A stretch of DNA of 64,000 nt from Clostridia bacterium. Lineage in GTDB: Bacteria > Bacillota > Clostridia > Oscillospirales > CAG-272. The notes beneath the pieces are model-generated. The model saw nothing but the letters and a program-made list of their open reading frames with translations. It was not told the origin of the DNA and did no database searches. Positions 23,986 to 32,858 of the stretch are shown piece after piece. Both the position numbers and the translations under genes were made by a program. The stretch's first letter is position 1, and each line of letters starts with the position of its first letter. The stretch lies in assembly GCA_017502875.1 (NCBI GenBank), contig JAFVUF010000016.1, positions 1 through 64,000 of the forward strand. The letters are read 5' to 3'.

Positions 23986-26223
23986 TTATACAACGCAGTT
24001 AAGCTCTGTAACGGTTGCGCCCGTAATCATTTCCTTTTCTCTTTTTGAGGCGGAAAACAGAAGTATCTGTACTCCGTTCAAAGCGATATCGGACAGCTCT
24101 CTGAGGATAAGCTTTAAGCGCTTGTCATCGAAATAAACGAGTGCTTCGTCAAGAATGAGTGGCACTTTAAGGTTTTCGGAAAGCCTTTTGTGAAGCGCCA
24201 GGCGTAGACATAGCCAAGCAAGGTCTGCGCTTCCGCCGCTGAAGTAACGGCTGTCTGTAACACTCTCAGCGCCATTACCGAGATAACTGAGGTTCATTTC
24301 GCTGTCAAGACGGAGCTGCGGGTAACGTCCGTCGGTAATTTTTGAGAAATAAGCGCTTGAATGCTTGCTTAAATATGGGGAAACGGTCTGGCGGATATTC
24401 TTTTCCGCGCTTTCAAGCGCCTCTGTCGCGAGAAGTATAGCGCTAAGCTTTTCGGTGTACTCCTTTAACTGAGTCTCCTCTTTTTCAATATCGAAGGTTA
24501 TCCTTTCGATATCCAGCTTGTTTGCTCCGCTTGCCGCTAAGCTGAGATTTATATCGTTTCTCCTTTGGTTTGCGTCATAAAGGTGCTTTTCGAGCGAGTG
24601 GATATACTCGTCGTTAACAGAGCTGAGATCGTTTGGAATGGTGCTGTCAGAGGGAAGCGCTTGCGCTGCTTGTATTTCCTTTTCAGAATACTGCTCAAGA
24701 TAAGCGTTAAGCACACTTCTTTTGCTTTCGGCGTTAGCTTTTTCCTTTTTCAGCTCTTCAAGCTTGCCGAAATAAATACGGCAGTCCTCAATAGCCTTAC
24801 CGAGCGAGCTTCGGTTCCATTTTTTCAGAAGCTCCTGTTCGGAAAGTCTTATGTTTTGGAGCTTGCTCTTGGTATCGTCAAGTGTTTCTATGAGATACTT
24901 AGAGTTACTGCCGAGCTTTCGTTCGTATTCATCACACTCCTTACACACCACGGGAACGGAATGTGTCTTGGTTGCCTTCAACGCCGACATCATTTTTTTA
25001 ATTTTCTTTGCGGGGAAGCATCTGGCGATAGCTGAGATAACCGCGAAAAAAGCGGATATTCCGAGTACGGTAAAAAGAAGAATGTTTGAGGGCTGAAAAA
25101 GATTAAGGTATGAGCCAATCAGCGCAAGAAGTGATATAAGAGCGACAAACGCAGTAGTAAAGAAGGCTACGTTAAACATACCTAGACGGGACTGCGCGCT
25201 TGAATACTCGGAAATAATACTTTCTCTCTTACCCATTTCGCAGTATGTCTCATAGCTCTTGGGCGGGATAATCGAAAGCTCACGGCGAACCTTTTCTATC
25301 TGCTTTTCGATGTTAGCGCATTGCTCGGTATATATGCGTATCTCCCTATCTATTGAGATAAGCTTTGCCGCATACTCGCTGTCCGGAATAAACGCGCCGT
25401 AGCTGTATTCCTTTTTGAGCGCCTCGGAAAGCACCTCGTTTTTATTTAAATCGGAGTTTACCTTGTCGAGATTATCAAGGTATAGCTTTATTTTGTGAGC
25501 CTTGATTTCGGCGAGTGCTTCTTTTGCCCCGTCAAGCTGCTTTGTTATAAGAGCTATGCTTTGTTCCTCGTTTTGAAGGTCAAGGGTAAGACCCTCTATC
25601 TCTCTCTTGACCGAAAGACCTCGCTCGCGGCGCTCCCTAAGCTGACGGAGTCTCTGCTCGGACTCAAATATACGTCCGCCCTGCCCTTTTTTTAGTTTAA
25701 GCTCCTTTCTTGCGGCGTCCAGAGTCTTTTTTGCTTGCTTTAAATTAAGCGCCTCATCGCCTGAAAGCAGAAGATTGCTTACCGCCTCGGCGCTTCCGCC
25801 GTCAAGCTTGCCGCCGCTTGCCTGACTTACGTAAAGAGAACGCGTATACAGCGCGGGCGGAACTCCCAGAAAGTATTCGCCGGGAGTTTCAAATTCGGTT
25901 TTCCAGTCGGAAAACTCGTCTCCCGAGCCTTCGTTATACACGGTAACGGTGTGTTGCCTGCCGCTATCGCGGCGCTCTATGCGATAGGTGTCGCCCAAAT
26001 GCTCTATGATAAGAGAGCCTGAGCTGTTGCCGGTTTTAAGCGAGGAGTGGCGCTCGCGCTCCTTTGGGTCGGAAAAGCCGTAGAAAACGTACTTTATAAA
26101 GGCGCAGAGAGTGCTTTTTCCCGATTCGTTCTCGCCTGTTAAAAGATTGAAGCCGGGAGCGAGCGCAATCTTCTTATCACGCGCGCCGCCGAACTCTTCA
26201 ATAATTATTTCCTTAATGTGCAA
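23986..26223 (-). CDS. YhaN-like AAA ATPase (SbcC/Rad50 type)
   Basis: An SMC-like ATPase expected to partner the phosphoesterase encoded just upstream, as SbcC does SbcD. Walker A is GENESGKST (30-38) after the family N-terminus IKEIIIEEFGG. The middle (about 185-335 and 430-610) is coiled coil, interrupted by two hydrophobic stretches around 348-400 (MFNVAFFTTAFVALISLLALIGS and ILLFTVLGISAFFAVISAI) that look like a membrane hairpin. The C-terminus has the SGGSAD signature and LILDEALVYFDD Walker B. At 745 residues it is shorter than SbcC (about 1,000) and lacks a visible CxxC zinc hook. It starts 20 bases after the phosphoesterase gene. Confidence 0.87.
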   Translation of the reverse strand: MHIKEIIIEEFGGARDKKIALAPGFNLLTGENESGKSTLCAFIKYVFYGFSDPKERERHSSLKTGNSSGSLIIEHLGDTYRIERRDSGRQHTVTVYNEGSGDEFSDWKTEFETPGEYFLGVPPALYTRSLYVSQASGGKLDGGSAEAVSNLLLSGDEALNLKQAKKTLDAARKELKLKKGQGGRIFESEQRLRQLRERRERGLSVKREIEGLTLDLQNEEQSIALITKQLDGAKEALAEIKAHKIKLYLDNLDKVNSDLNKNEVLSEALKKEYSYGAFIPDSEYAAKLISIDREIRIYTEQCANIEKQIEKVRRELSIIPPKSYETYCEMGKRESIISEYSSAQSRLGMFNVAFFTTAFVALISLLALIGSYLNLFQPSNILLFTVLGISAFFAVISAIARCFPAKKIKKMMSALKATKTHSVPVVCKECDEYERKLGSNSKYLIETLDDTKSKLQNIRLSEQELLKKWNRSSLGKAIEDCRIYFGKLEELKKEKANAESKRSVLNAYLEQYSEKEIQAAQALPSDSTIPNDLSSVNDEYIHSLEKHLYDANQRRNDINLSLAASGANKLDIERITFDIEKEETQLKEYTEKLSAILLATEALESAEKNIRQTVSPYLSKHSSAYFSKITDGRYPQLRLDSEMNLSYLGNGAESVTDSRYFSGGSADLAWLCLRLALHKRLSENLKVPLILDEALVYFDDKRLKLILRELSDIALNGVQILLFSASKREKEMITGATVTELNCVV

Positions 26224-26243
26224 TTTAAGCTTTCTCCTTTCCG

Positions 26244-27371
26244 TCAGACCTCGATATCGCAGCCGCCGAGAGCGCTAAGGCCGTATTTAAGTGCCCTGAC
26301 GGCATTTTTTCTTACCGACGGGTCGTCCGAGGTAAGAAGCGGCTTTAAAACACGGTAGAACTCACCCCTGAGTGAGAAATCCTCGTCAAGCGACAAAGAT
26401 GAGTAGGAAAAAACGGTTTCATTTTGTACGTCAGCGACTCCAAACGGAGCGAGTGAACGGCGGATATCGTCCGCCTCAAGCTCATAGCTGACCTCACCCG
26501 TAAGCCGTAAACGGATAATATGCTCGATGTCGCGAGTGAGGAAGTAGGGTCTTATCCTGTCGGTTATCGTCTCCATAGCGCTTTCCTCGGTCAGCGCGTT
26601 TTCAAGAGCGACGTTTACGGTTTTGTATATCCATGGGCAGAAGCGAACGCGCTTGGTGTTTACCGTTTTGCCTTGACCCGACGTATCGAGAGTAACCAGC
26701 ACGCCGCCCTTTTCGCCGTGCTCGGAATGGTCTCTGCCGGCGATACAGCCGCTATAAGCATAGACCGTATCTCCAACCCTGCCTATTTCTTCTTTCGTAT
26801 GGATATGACCAAGCGCCGCGTAGTCAAAGCCCGCGAAAGAGAGCGCTCTTACGGGAATGGGCGCGTAAGATGAGATGGGATTATCAAGCTCGGTGTGAGC
26901 GCAGAGGACGTTAAAGAGGCTATCAGAGGTGGCGGAAAATCCGTCAAGCGGGTTTTTGCCGTATACACTTGAGGTAAAAGCGTAGCCGTACACGGCAAGT
27001 CCGATATCGTCAAGGATGAACGCGGAGATGTCCTCGCTTTTGAAAACGAACACGTTTTCGGGGAAGCTCGCAAAGCGGTATGGAGAGGTCGAATTGTACG
27101 GATCGTGGTTTCCGGGTGCGATGATAAACCTGCATTTCGGCATAGCGGCAAAGCATTCGGAGAGGAAATCAAGCGTGTCAGCCGTATAGTATTCACTGTC
27201 AAAAAGGTCGCCGCTTATAAGCACAGCCTTACATCCCTCGGCGTTTGCGAAGTCGAGAGCGTTTTTAAATACGGCTCGCATATCGGCGCGGCGTTTAGCG
27301 GATTCGGAAAGTGAAAGACCGGCAAAACGGCTGTCGAGATGAAGGTCGGCGATGTGCAGAAGCTTAAGCAT
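26244..27371 (-). CDS. YhaO-like metallophosphoesterase (SbcD/Mre11 type)
   Basis: A calcineurin-fold phosphoesterase with the full metal motif set: D9-x-H11 in IADLHLD, GDLFD, GNHD, the histidine of CAHTE, and GHIH. It resembles SbcD and Bacillus YhaO, the nuclease half of an Mre11-Rad50-like DNA end-processing pair; the C-terminal 110 residues would be the capping and ATPase-binding part. The 375-residue length is typical. Start at 27371 with AAAAGGAG upstream. It is directly followed by the YhaN-like ATPase gene, supporting a complex. Substrate and role here are inferred from the family. Confidence 0.9.
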   Translation of the reverse strand: MLKLLHIADLHLDSRFAGLSLSESAKRRADMRAVFKNALDFANAEGCKAVLISGDLFDSEYYTADTLDFLSECFAAMPKCRFIIAPGNHDPYNSTSPYRFASFPENVFVFKSEDISAFILDDIGLAVYGYAFTSSVYGKNPLDGFSATSDSLFNVLCAHTELDNPISSYAPIPVRALSFAGFDYAALGHIHTKEEIGRVGDTVYAYSGCIAGRDHSEHGEKGGVLVTLDTSGQGKTVNTKRVRFCPWIYKTVNVALENALTEESAMETITDRIRPYFLTRDIEHIIRLRLTGEVSYELEADDIRRSLAPFGVADVQNETVFSYSSLSLDEDFSLRGEFYRVLKPLLTSDDPSVRKNAVRALKYGLSALGGCDIEV

Positions 27372-27468
27372 TTTTGTTCTCCTTTTTGCTTGGTTTAATA
27401 ACCTAATATAATTCTATACCAAATCCAGCTATTTTGCAAGTAGTTTTATAAAAGATTAACAAAAAAGA

Positions 27469-27502
27469 AAAACGCTTGCGGTGATAAAGCCGTAAGCGTT
27501 TA
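27469..27502 (-). terminator. Terminator of the MFS transporter gene
   Basis: On the minus strand AAACGCTTACGGC and GCAAGCGTTT pair around TTTATCACC and end in TTTCTTTTTTG. Confidence 0.78.
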
Positions 27503-27517
27503 GTGTGTTTTTGCGTA

Positions 27518-28783
27518 TCAGTCCTGTTCCTTATAGAATACGGTGTATCTTTTGACACCGAGCGCGGTGCCGAGCAGTCCTAACGCGGCAACTATCATCC
27601 AGGCGACAATAGCGCCCGTCCAGCCGAATGAGTTTGAGATTACGGCAAGACCGTAGGTGGATATGGCGGCGCCGACGTAAACGAAGGCGTTACAGAAGCC
27701 GCTTGCTCCCGCAGCTCTGCCGAATTTTGAAAATCTACCCGGAAGGCAGGATATAAGCAGGAAATTGACGCCGTGCATTACACCGCATACAAGCGCGGCG
27801 AGAATAAGACAGGTTATGCGAAGCGCGGGTGAATCGCTGTTCATAAGTAAGACAAGGGGTACGCAGAGTAATACCGAGATGATAAACATTATACCGGCGC
27901 TGAGCACCTCATTTTGAAGGAGCTTTTTATGTAAAGATGTTACGAGCATTATCGAGGCTATCGCGAAAATCGGGAGCGCTACCGAGACTAAGGTGGATTC
28001 GGACGGGTCGCGGTTGAACGCCTCGGAGTAGAGGGTGGGCAGCCACGATTCTATGCCGTCGCGCAGAAATCCCATTGCGATTATAGCGCCGAAAACGGGG
28101 ATTATTCCTGCGCTTGCCAGAAGTCTTGCAAAGTTTTCCGAGGACTTGGATTTTGGAACGGTATTTAAGTTTTGTTTTGCTGTTTCGTCGGTTGCGGGTG
28201 CGACGGAAGGCTTGTTCGGGAGGCAAACTGTAAGCCCTGCCGCGAACACCGCGAATATCACTATACACAAAACGGTAGCGCTGAAGAACACCGCCCTCCA
28301 TGAAAGAAGCTCAAGGCAAACGGGGACGTACAGGTAAAGCAGAACGGTAGCTACGTGCGCCGCGGCGGTAACAAGCAGATTTGCTTTTACGTATGACTCG
28401 TGGTCGAGGTTAGTGGAGAGGATACGGACGATAGGCGGCCATAGCATCGCCTGCGCTAAGCCGTTTAGCGCCCATACGGGAATCATAAACACTGGAACAG
28501 TGATAAGCGGCATAAGCAGGTTACAGACTGCGGTGGTGCCGAGTCCGATAAGTATCAGAGAGCTCGGACTGACTCTGTCGCCAAGATAACCGCTTACAAT
28601 CTGTCCTAATCCGTACATAGCGAAAAGCGCCGTACCGATAAGACCGGCTATTTCCTTGGTGAGCGCTTCGGAAGCAAGCATTCCGACAGTTACGGCGGCG
28701 AAGTCTTTTCTTGCGAAGTAGCTCGTAAAATATACGAGGGAGCAGAGAAGCACTATGCCCCTTTTTGAATATCTTTTCATCAT
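27518..28783 (-). CDS. Major facilitator superfamily transporter, organophosphate:phosphate antiporter-like
   Basis: Twelve hydrophobic segments in 421 residues with a long central loop (about 188-215, KPSVAPATDETAKQNLN). The first half has the MFS loop 2-3 motif GYLGDRVSPSSLILIG and the start FTSYFARKDFAAVTVGM, which resembles the YxxYxxRxN region of GlpT/UhpT-type sugar-phosphate antiporters. So it may exchange an organic phosphate for inorganic phosphate, or act as a UhpC-like sensor, but the substrate cannot be read. Start: two ATGs in a row; AAAAGG precedes. It stands alone with its own terminator and no two-component system beside it. Confidence 0.82.
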   Translation of the reverse strand: MMKRYSKRGIVLLCSLVYFTSYFARKDFAAVTVGMLASEALTKEIAGLIGTALFAMYGLGQIVSGYLGDRVSPSSLILIGLGTTAVCNLLMPLITVPVFMIPVWALNGLAQAMLWPPIVRILSTNLDHESYVKANLLVTAAAHVATVLLYLYVPVCLELLSWRAVFFSATVLCIVIFAVFAAGLTVCLPNKPSVAPATDETAKQNLNTVPKSKSSENFARLLASAGIIPVFGAIIAMGFLRDGIESWLPTLYSEAFNRDPSESTLVSVALPIFAIASIMLVTSLHKKLLQNEVLSAGIMFIISVLLCVPLVLLMNSDSPALRITCLILAALVCGVMHGVNFLLISCLPGRFSKFGRAAGASGFCNAFVYVGAAISTYGLAVISNSFGWTGAIVAWMIVAALGLLGTALGVKRYTVFYKEQD

Positions 28784-29056
28784 TATACGACCTTTTCGGT
28801 TATCTGTATGCTAATTATTTGAAAGTCTTGTTTGAATGTACTTGCAGATATTTTAACACAACAAGGGTGAAAAGTCAATAAAGCTTTGCGTATTTAAAAG
28901 CTTTTTTCAAAAAGAAACTAAAAAAACAGTTAATTTTAAAAAAATTTGCAAAATAGTCGCAGGAACGTAACTATATATGGAAATAATAAGTGTAAAATAT
29001 ATATAATTACGGTTAAACATTTATGATTACACATATAGTGCCAGGAGGACAGAAAA

Positions 29057-29500
29057 ATGAAGGTCATACTTACACAGGACGTTAAGGGACAGGGAAAAAA
29101 GGGACAGCTTGTTGACGTATCCGACGGATACGCAAGAAACTTCCTTCTTCCAAAGAAGCTTGCGGTAGAGGCAAACGCGGCTAATATGTCCGAGCTTAAA
29201 AATGCCGAGACCAAGAAGCGTATTCAGGAGGAGAAGGAGCTTGCGGCGGCAAAGGAAGCGGAGGCTAAGCTTGAGGGCTGTATGGTAAAGATTCAGCGCA
29301 CAAGCGGCGCTGACGATAAGCTTTACGGTTCAGTTAGCACCAAGGATATCGCGGAGGCGCTCGCTTCTCAGTTCGGAATCGAGATAGACAAGAGAAAGAT
29401 AGTGCTTGACGATGCGATAAAGGCGTACGGAAGCTACACGGTAAACGTAAAGCTGCACCCCGCAGTCAGCGGAAAGATTAATTTCATCGTTACAAAATAA
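29057..29500 (+). CDS. rplI: 50S ribosomal protein bL9
   Basis: bL9 binds 23S rRNA near the L1 stalk with its N domain and reaches over the small subunit with its C domain. The N-terminal MKVILTQDVKGQGKKGQLVDVSDGYARNFLLPKKLA is diagnostic. The middle Ala/Glu/Lys helix (about 45-75) and C domain (80-147) follow. AGGAGG lies eight bases before the ATG. The length of 147 residues is standard. It leads a likely rplI-dnaB-tilS-hpt-ftsH transcript with gaps of 39, 5, 27 and 35 bases. Its leader region (28,784-29,056) is AT-rich with TATAAT at 29,002 but no convincing -35 box. Confidence 0.98.
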   Translation: MKVILTQDVKGQGKKGQLVDVSDGYARNFLLPKKLAVEANAANMSELKNAETKKRIQEEKELAAAKEAEAKLEGCMVKIQRTSGADDKLYGSVSTKDIAEALASQFGIEIDKRKIVLDDAIKAYGSYTVNVKLHPAVSGKINFIVTK

Positions 29501-29539
29501 ACTAACGGCCATAATACAACTGAAAGGTTAGTTAAAATA

Positions 29540-30859
29540 ATGGACATTCAAAACGGCAACCTGCCCGTCTCGTACGATGCGGAGCAAAGCGTTCTGGGAG
29601 CTATTCTTTTGAAGCCCGATTGCTTTGGAGACCTTATAAATCACGTATCAGCGGACGATTTTTATATTGACGAGCACAGAGAGATATTCCTTGCGATGTA
29701 TAAGCTTTTCTCTCAAAGCGGAAATATCGATTACGTAACAGTAATCGAGCAGCTTGTAAATAAGGGTGTAATGGACGCGGAGAGAGCCAAGCAGGCGATA
29801 ACCCGTATTCTTAACGCCGTTCCGACTGCCGCGAACGCAGCCGATTACGCAAGGATAGTCAGAGACAGAGCGCTTCGACGCAGTCTTATCAACATCTGCA
29901 AGGACATAGGCGAGAGCGCGGCAAGTGAAACGGACAGCTCCGAGCATCTGCTTGAAGCGGCGGAAAAACGCATATATTCGCTTTCCGACTCACATATTTC
30001 GGGAGATTTCCGACATATAAGGGACGTTATCAAGGAAAACTATCATCATCTTCGTGAGCTTTCTCAGAATCCCGAGGAAAGCGCCGGGCTGCCAACGGGC
30101 TTTGGGGATATAGACCGCCTGCTCGTCGGAATGGGCAAGGGAGATATGGTAATCGTCGGAGCGCGTCCCGGCGTCGGTAAGACCTCGTTTACTATGAATA
30201 TCGCCACCCGCGCCTCAAAGAACATGAACAAAGCGGTATGCGTTTTCAGCCTTGAAATGTCGGCGGAGCAGCTCGTTATGCGTATGATATCGAACGAGGC
30301 TAAAATAGACAGCCGTGTTTTGCGCTCGGGCGAGCTTCTTGATAAGCAATGGGACGCTCTCGCTATTGCCGCAAACTCACTTTCTCAGTGTAATATACTT
30401 ATAGATGACACACCGGGTATGTCGGTTACTATGATGAAGAGCCGACTCCGCCGAGTCAGAAATCTCGGTCTGGTCGTTATCGATTACCTCCAGCTTATGC
30501 AGGGCGAAACCAAGAGCGACAGCCGCGCCCAAGAGGTCGGCGAGATATCAAGAGGCATCAAGCTTATGGCAAAGGAGTTCGGCGTACCCGTTCTTACCTG
30601 CGCTCAGCTTAACCGTGAGGTTACCGCGAATAAGGGAAGCGGCAGACTTCCTCAGCTTTCCGACCTTCGTGATTCCGGCTCTATCGAGCAGGACGCGGAC
30701 AGCGTAATGTTCCTTCACAAAAAAGAGGGCGAGGAGCTTAAGGTTCAGGTTGTTGTGGCAAAGAACCGCCACGGCGCTACGGGCTTGGTTGAGCTTGGCT
30801 GGACACCGCAGTTTACGTCGTTCTATTCGCTCGAGAACATTCATTCCGAGGGAGAATGA
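29540..30859 (+). CDS. dnaB: Replicative DNA helicase DnaB/DnaC
   Basis: The hexameric 5'-3' replicative helicase (called DnaC in Bacillus). The N-terminal domain starts NLPVSYDAEQSVLGAILL; the RecA-like motor has Walker A GARPGVGKTSF (about 212-222), LGLVVIDYLQLM as Walker B and LSDLRDSGSIEQDADSVMFL as the arginine-finger region. No intein or insertion is present and the 439-residue length is normal. It follows rplI at 39 bases, the conserved Firmicutes arrangement, and runs into tilS with only five bases between. Confidence 0.98.
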   Translation: MDIQNGNLPVSYDAEQSVLGAILLKPDCFGDLINHVSADDFYIDEHREIFLAMYKLFSQSGNIDYVTVIEQLVNKGVMDAERAKQAITRILNAVPTAANAADYARIVRDRALRRSLINICKDIGESAASETDSSEHLLEAAEKRIYSLSDSHISGDFRHIRDVIKENYHHLRELSQNPEESAGLPTGFGDIDRLLVGMGKGDMVIVGARPGVGKTSFTMNIATRASKNMNKAVCVFSLEMSAEQLVMRMISNEAKIDSRVLRSGELLDKQWDALAIAANSLSQCNILIDDTPGMSVTMMKSRLRRVRNLGLVVIDYLQLMQGETKSDSRAQEVGEISRGIKLMAKEFGVPVLTCAQLNREVTANKGSGRLPQLSDLRDSGSIEQDADSVMFLHKKEGEELKVQVVVAKNRHGATGLVELGWTPQFTSFYSLENIHSEGE

Positions 30860-30864
30860 AATAA

Positions 30865-32247
30865 ATGGACAGATTTTTTGCCCCGACTCTAAAAAAGGTC
30901 AGGGAAAATATAATTTCCGAAAAGCTGTTTGTTAAAGGAGACAGAGTCCTTTGCGCCCTTTCGGGCGGCGCGGACAGCGCCGCATTGCTCGTTTTTTTAA
31001 CGGAGCTTAGGTCTGAGCTTGGTATTGAGGTGTGCGCCGCACATCTTAATCACGGAATACGCGGCTGCGAGGCGGAGCGAGATGAAAGATACTGCGACTT
31101 GCTTTGCAAAAGACTTGGAGTTACCGTCGAAATAGGCAGAATGGACGTTCCGAAAGCCGCGAGAGAGCGTAAGCTGGGGCTTGAGGAATGCGCAAGAGAG
31201 CTTAGGTACGCCTTTTTAAACGAAGCGGCAAGTAGGCTCGGCTGCAACAAAATCTGTACGGCGCACCACGCGGATGATAATATTGAAACGGTGCTGCTTC
31301 ATATGATAAGAGGAGCCGGACTTAACGGACTCACGGGAATCGCACCCGTGAGAGATAATATAGTCAGACCCTTGCTCACGGTTCGTAAGTCGGAGCTTAT
31401 CCTTGCGCTTGACGAGGCGGGAATTGATTACGTCCACGACTCTACAAACGATGAAACGGACTATACGAGAAACTATATTCGGCATAATATTCTTCCGCAT
31501 ATCTACAAGCTTAACGGTAGCGCCGATAAGGCGTTTTACAGAATGTGCGCTTCGCTAAAAAGCGATAGCGATTTTATAAGCGAGCAGGCGGAGGCAGTAC
31601 CGAAAAACGCCGACAGAGAGGCGCTTTCCGCTCTTTGCGACTCAGTGCTGGTAAGATATGTCTCGCTGCGCTACGAGGAGCTGATGGGGAAGGGAGCAAG
31701 GCTTGAGGGCTCGGCGATAAGGCTGATAATCGACGCTATAAAAAAGGCGCGCGGAAGCGTAAAATACGACGTTACGGGCGGAGCTACCGCATATATCAGC
31801 CATAGCGGTATTCAGTTCAAAAAAACAGGCAATAATAAAGAGGACGGCTTTTTTTATCGGCTCAAAATGGGTGAAAATATCATTTCACCGATTGGTTACA
31901 GAATATTAATCACAACCGATAAAAAAGTCGCAGATGAATGGAAAAACATTTACAAATTATCTATACTGTGGCGAGTTAAATTTGATAAAATATCAAAGGA
32001 CGGTATTTTAGACATTTTCGTACGTAACAGAATGGCGGGCGACAGGTACGTCTTTAACAAAATGGAAAGGGACGTCCGACGTCAGCTTATTAACTTTAAG
32101 ATTCCCGTTCAGAAAAGAGATACGCTTCCGTGCTTTTGTACGGAAAACGGACTTTTCGGAGTTTGCGGGCTTCCCGTTTCCGACGAAATGAGGGCGGAAA
32201 AGGGGGACGTGGCGGCGTACATTTTATGCGCTGAGACGTCGATATAG
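30865..32247 (+). CDS. tilS: tRNA(Ile)-lysidine synthetase
   Basis: TilS attaches lysine to C34 of the CAU-anticodon tRNA-Ile so that it reads AUA. The PP-loop is ALSGGADSAALL (about 31-42) and the second motif CTAHHADDNIETVLLHMIRGAGLNGLTGI is complete. The substrate-binding and C-terminal TilS-C domains (GDRYVF... through the end) are present, for 460 residues in all. It lies five bases after dnaB and 27 bases before hpt, the tilS-hpt-ftsH order of Bacillus. A stretch at about 31,840-32,000 is locally more A+T rich than its surroundings, but the frame is unbroken. Confidence 0.96.
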   Translation: MDRFFAPTLKKVRENIISEKLFVKGDRVLCALSGGADSAALLVFLTELRSELGIEVCAAHLNHGIRGCEAERDERYCDLLCKRLGVTVEIGRMDVPKAARERKLGLEECARELRYAFLNEAASRLGCNKICTAHHADDNIETVLLHMIRGAGLNGLTGIAPVRDNIVRPLLTVRKSELILALDEAGIDYVHDSTNDETDYTRNYIRHNILPHIYKLNGSADKAFYRMCASLKSDSDFISEQAEAVPKNADREALSALCDSVLVRYVSLRYEELMGKGARLEGSAIRLIIDAIKKARGSVKYDVTGGATAYISHSGIQFKKTGNNKEDGFFYRLKMGENIISPIGYRILITTDKKVADEWKNIYKLSILWRVKFDKISKDGILDIFVRNRMAGDRYVFNKMERDVRRQLINFKIPVQKRDTLPCFCTENGLFGVCGLPVSDEMRAEKGDVAAYILCAETSI

Positions 32248-32274
32248 ACAGATTATCGAAAGGAAGCTGTGAAA

Positions 32275-32823
32275 ATGACTGACTGGAACGAACACGTTGA
32301 GAGGATACTGCTGAGCGAGGAGGAAATAGCAACAACCGTCAAGCGCCTCGCGGAGCAGATAGATAAGGATTACATAAACGAGGAAAACGTCGTACTTATC
32401 GGAGTGCTTAAGGGCTCTGTAACGTTTATGACCGACCTTATGAGAGCGATGAAGACACCGACTAAGATAGACTTTATGAAGGTCTCCTCGTACGGAGATT
32501 CCACTATATCGTCGGGTAACGTCAATATCGTGCTTGACCTTAACAGAAAGAATCTTCCAAGCGAGAATCTCATATTAGTTGAGGATATCGTCGATAGCGG
32601 AAGAACTCTTAAGTATCTTGTAAGCTACCTGCTTAATAAAGGCGCAAAGAGCGTTAAAACCGTAACGCTGCTCGATAAGCCCGCGCGCAGAGAGGTTGAC
32701 TATACCCCCGAGTACGTCGGACAGCAGATAGATAACCATTTCGTAATAGGCTACGGCCTTGATTACAGTGAAAAGTACCGCACTCTGCCGTACGTTGGTG
32801 TGATAAAGCCCGAGTACATTTAA
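32275..32823 (+). CDS. hpt: Hypoxanthine phosphoribosyltransferase
   Basis: It salvages hypoxanthine and guanine with PRPP to IMP and GMP. The PRPP-binding motif LILVEDIVDSGRTL and the upstream LIGVLKGSVTFMTDLMR are complete, as is the C-terminal VIGYGLDYSEKYRTLPYVGV. A GTG two codons earlier lies too close to the GAAAGGAAG ribosome binding site, so the ATG at 32,275 is preferred (182 residues). Between tilS and ftsH is the conserved place of this gene in Firmicutes; in Bacillus, HprT and TilS together also influence ftsH expression. Confidence 0.96.
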   Translation: MTDWNEHVERILLSEEEIATTVKRLAEQIDKDYINEENVVLIGVLKGSVTFMTDLMRAMKTPTKIDFMKVSSYGDSTISSGNVNIVLDLNRKNLPSENLILVEDIVDSGRTLKYLVSYLLNKGAKSVKTVTLLDKPARREVDYTPEYVGQQIDNHFVIGYGLDYSEKYRTLPYVGVIKPEYI

Positions 32824-32858
32824 GGCGCGGTTAATATAAGGCAAATTCGGAGACAAAA

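Noticed and set aside
28784..29056. Promoter for rplI
   Set aside because: A TATAAT occurs at 29,002, but no acceptable -35 box is at a suitable distance, so I did not annotate it.
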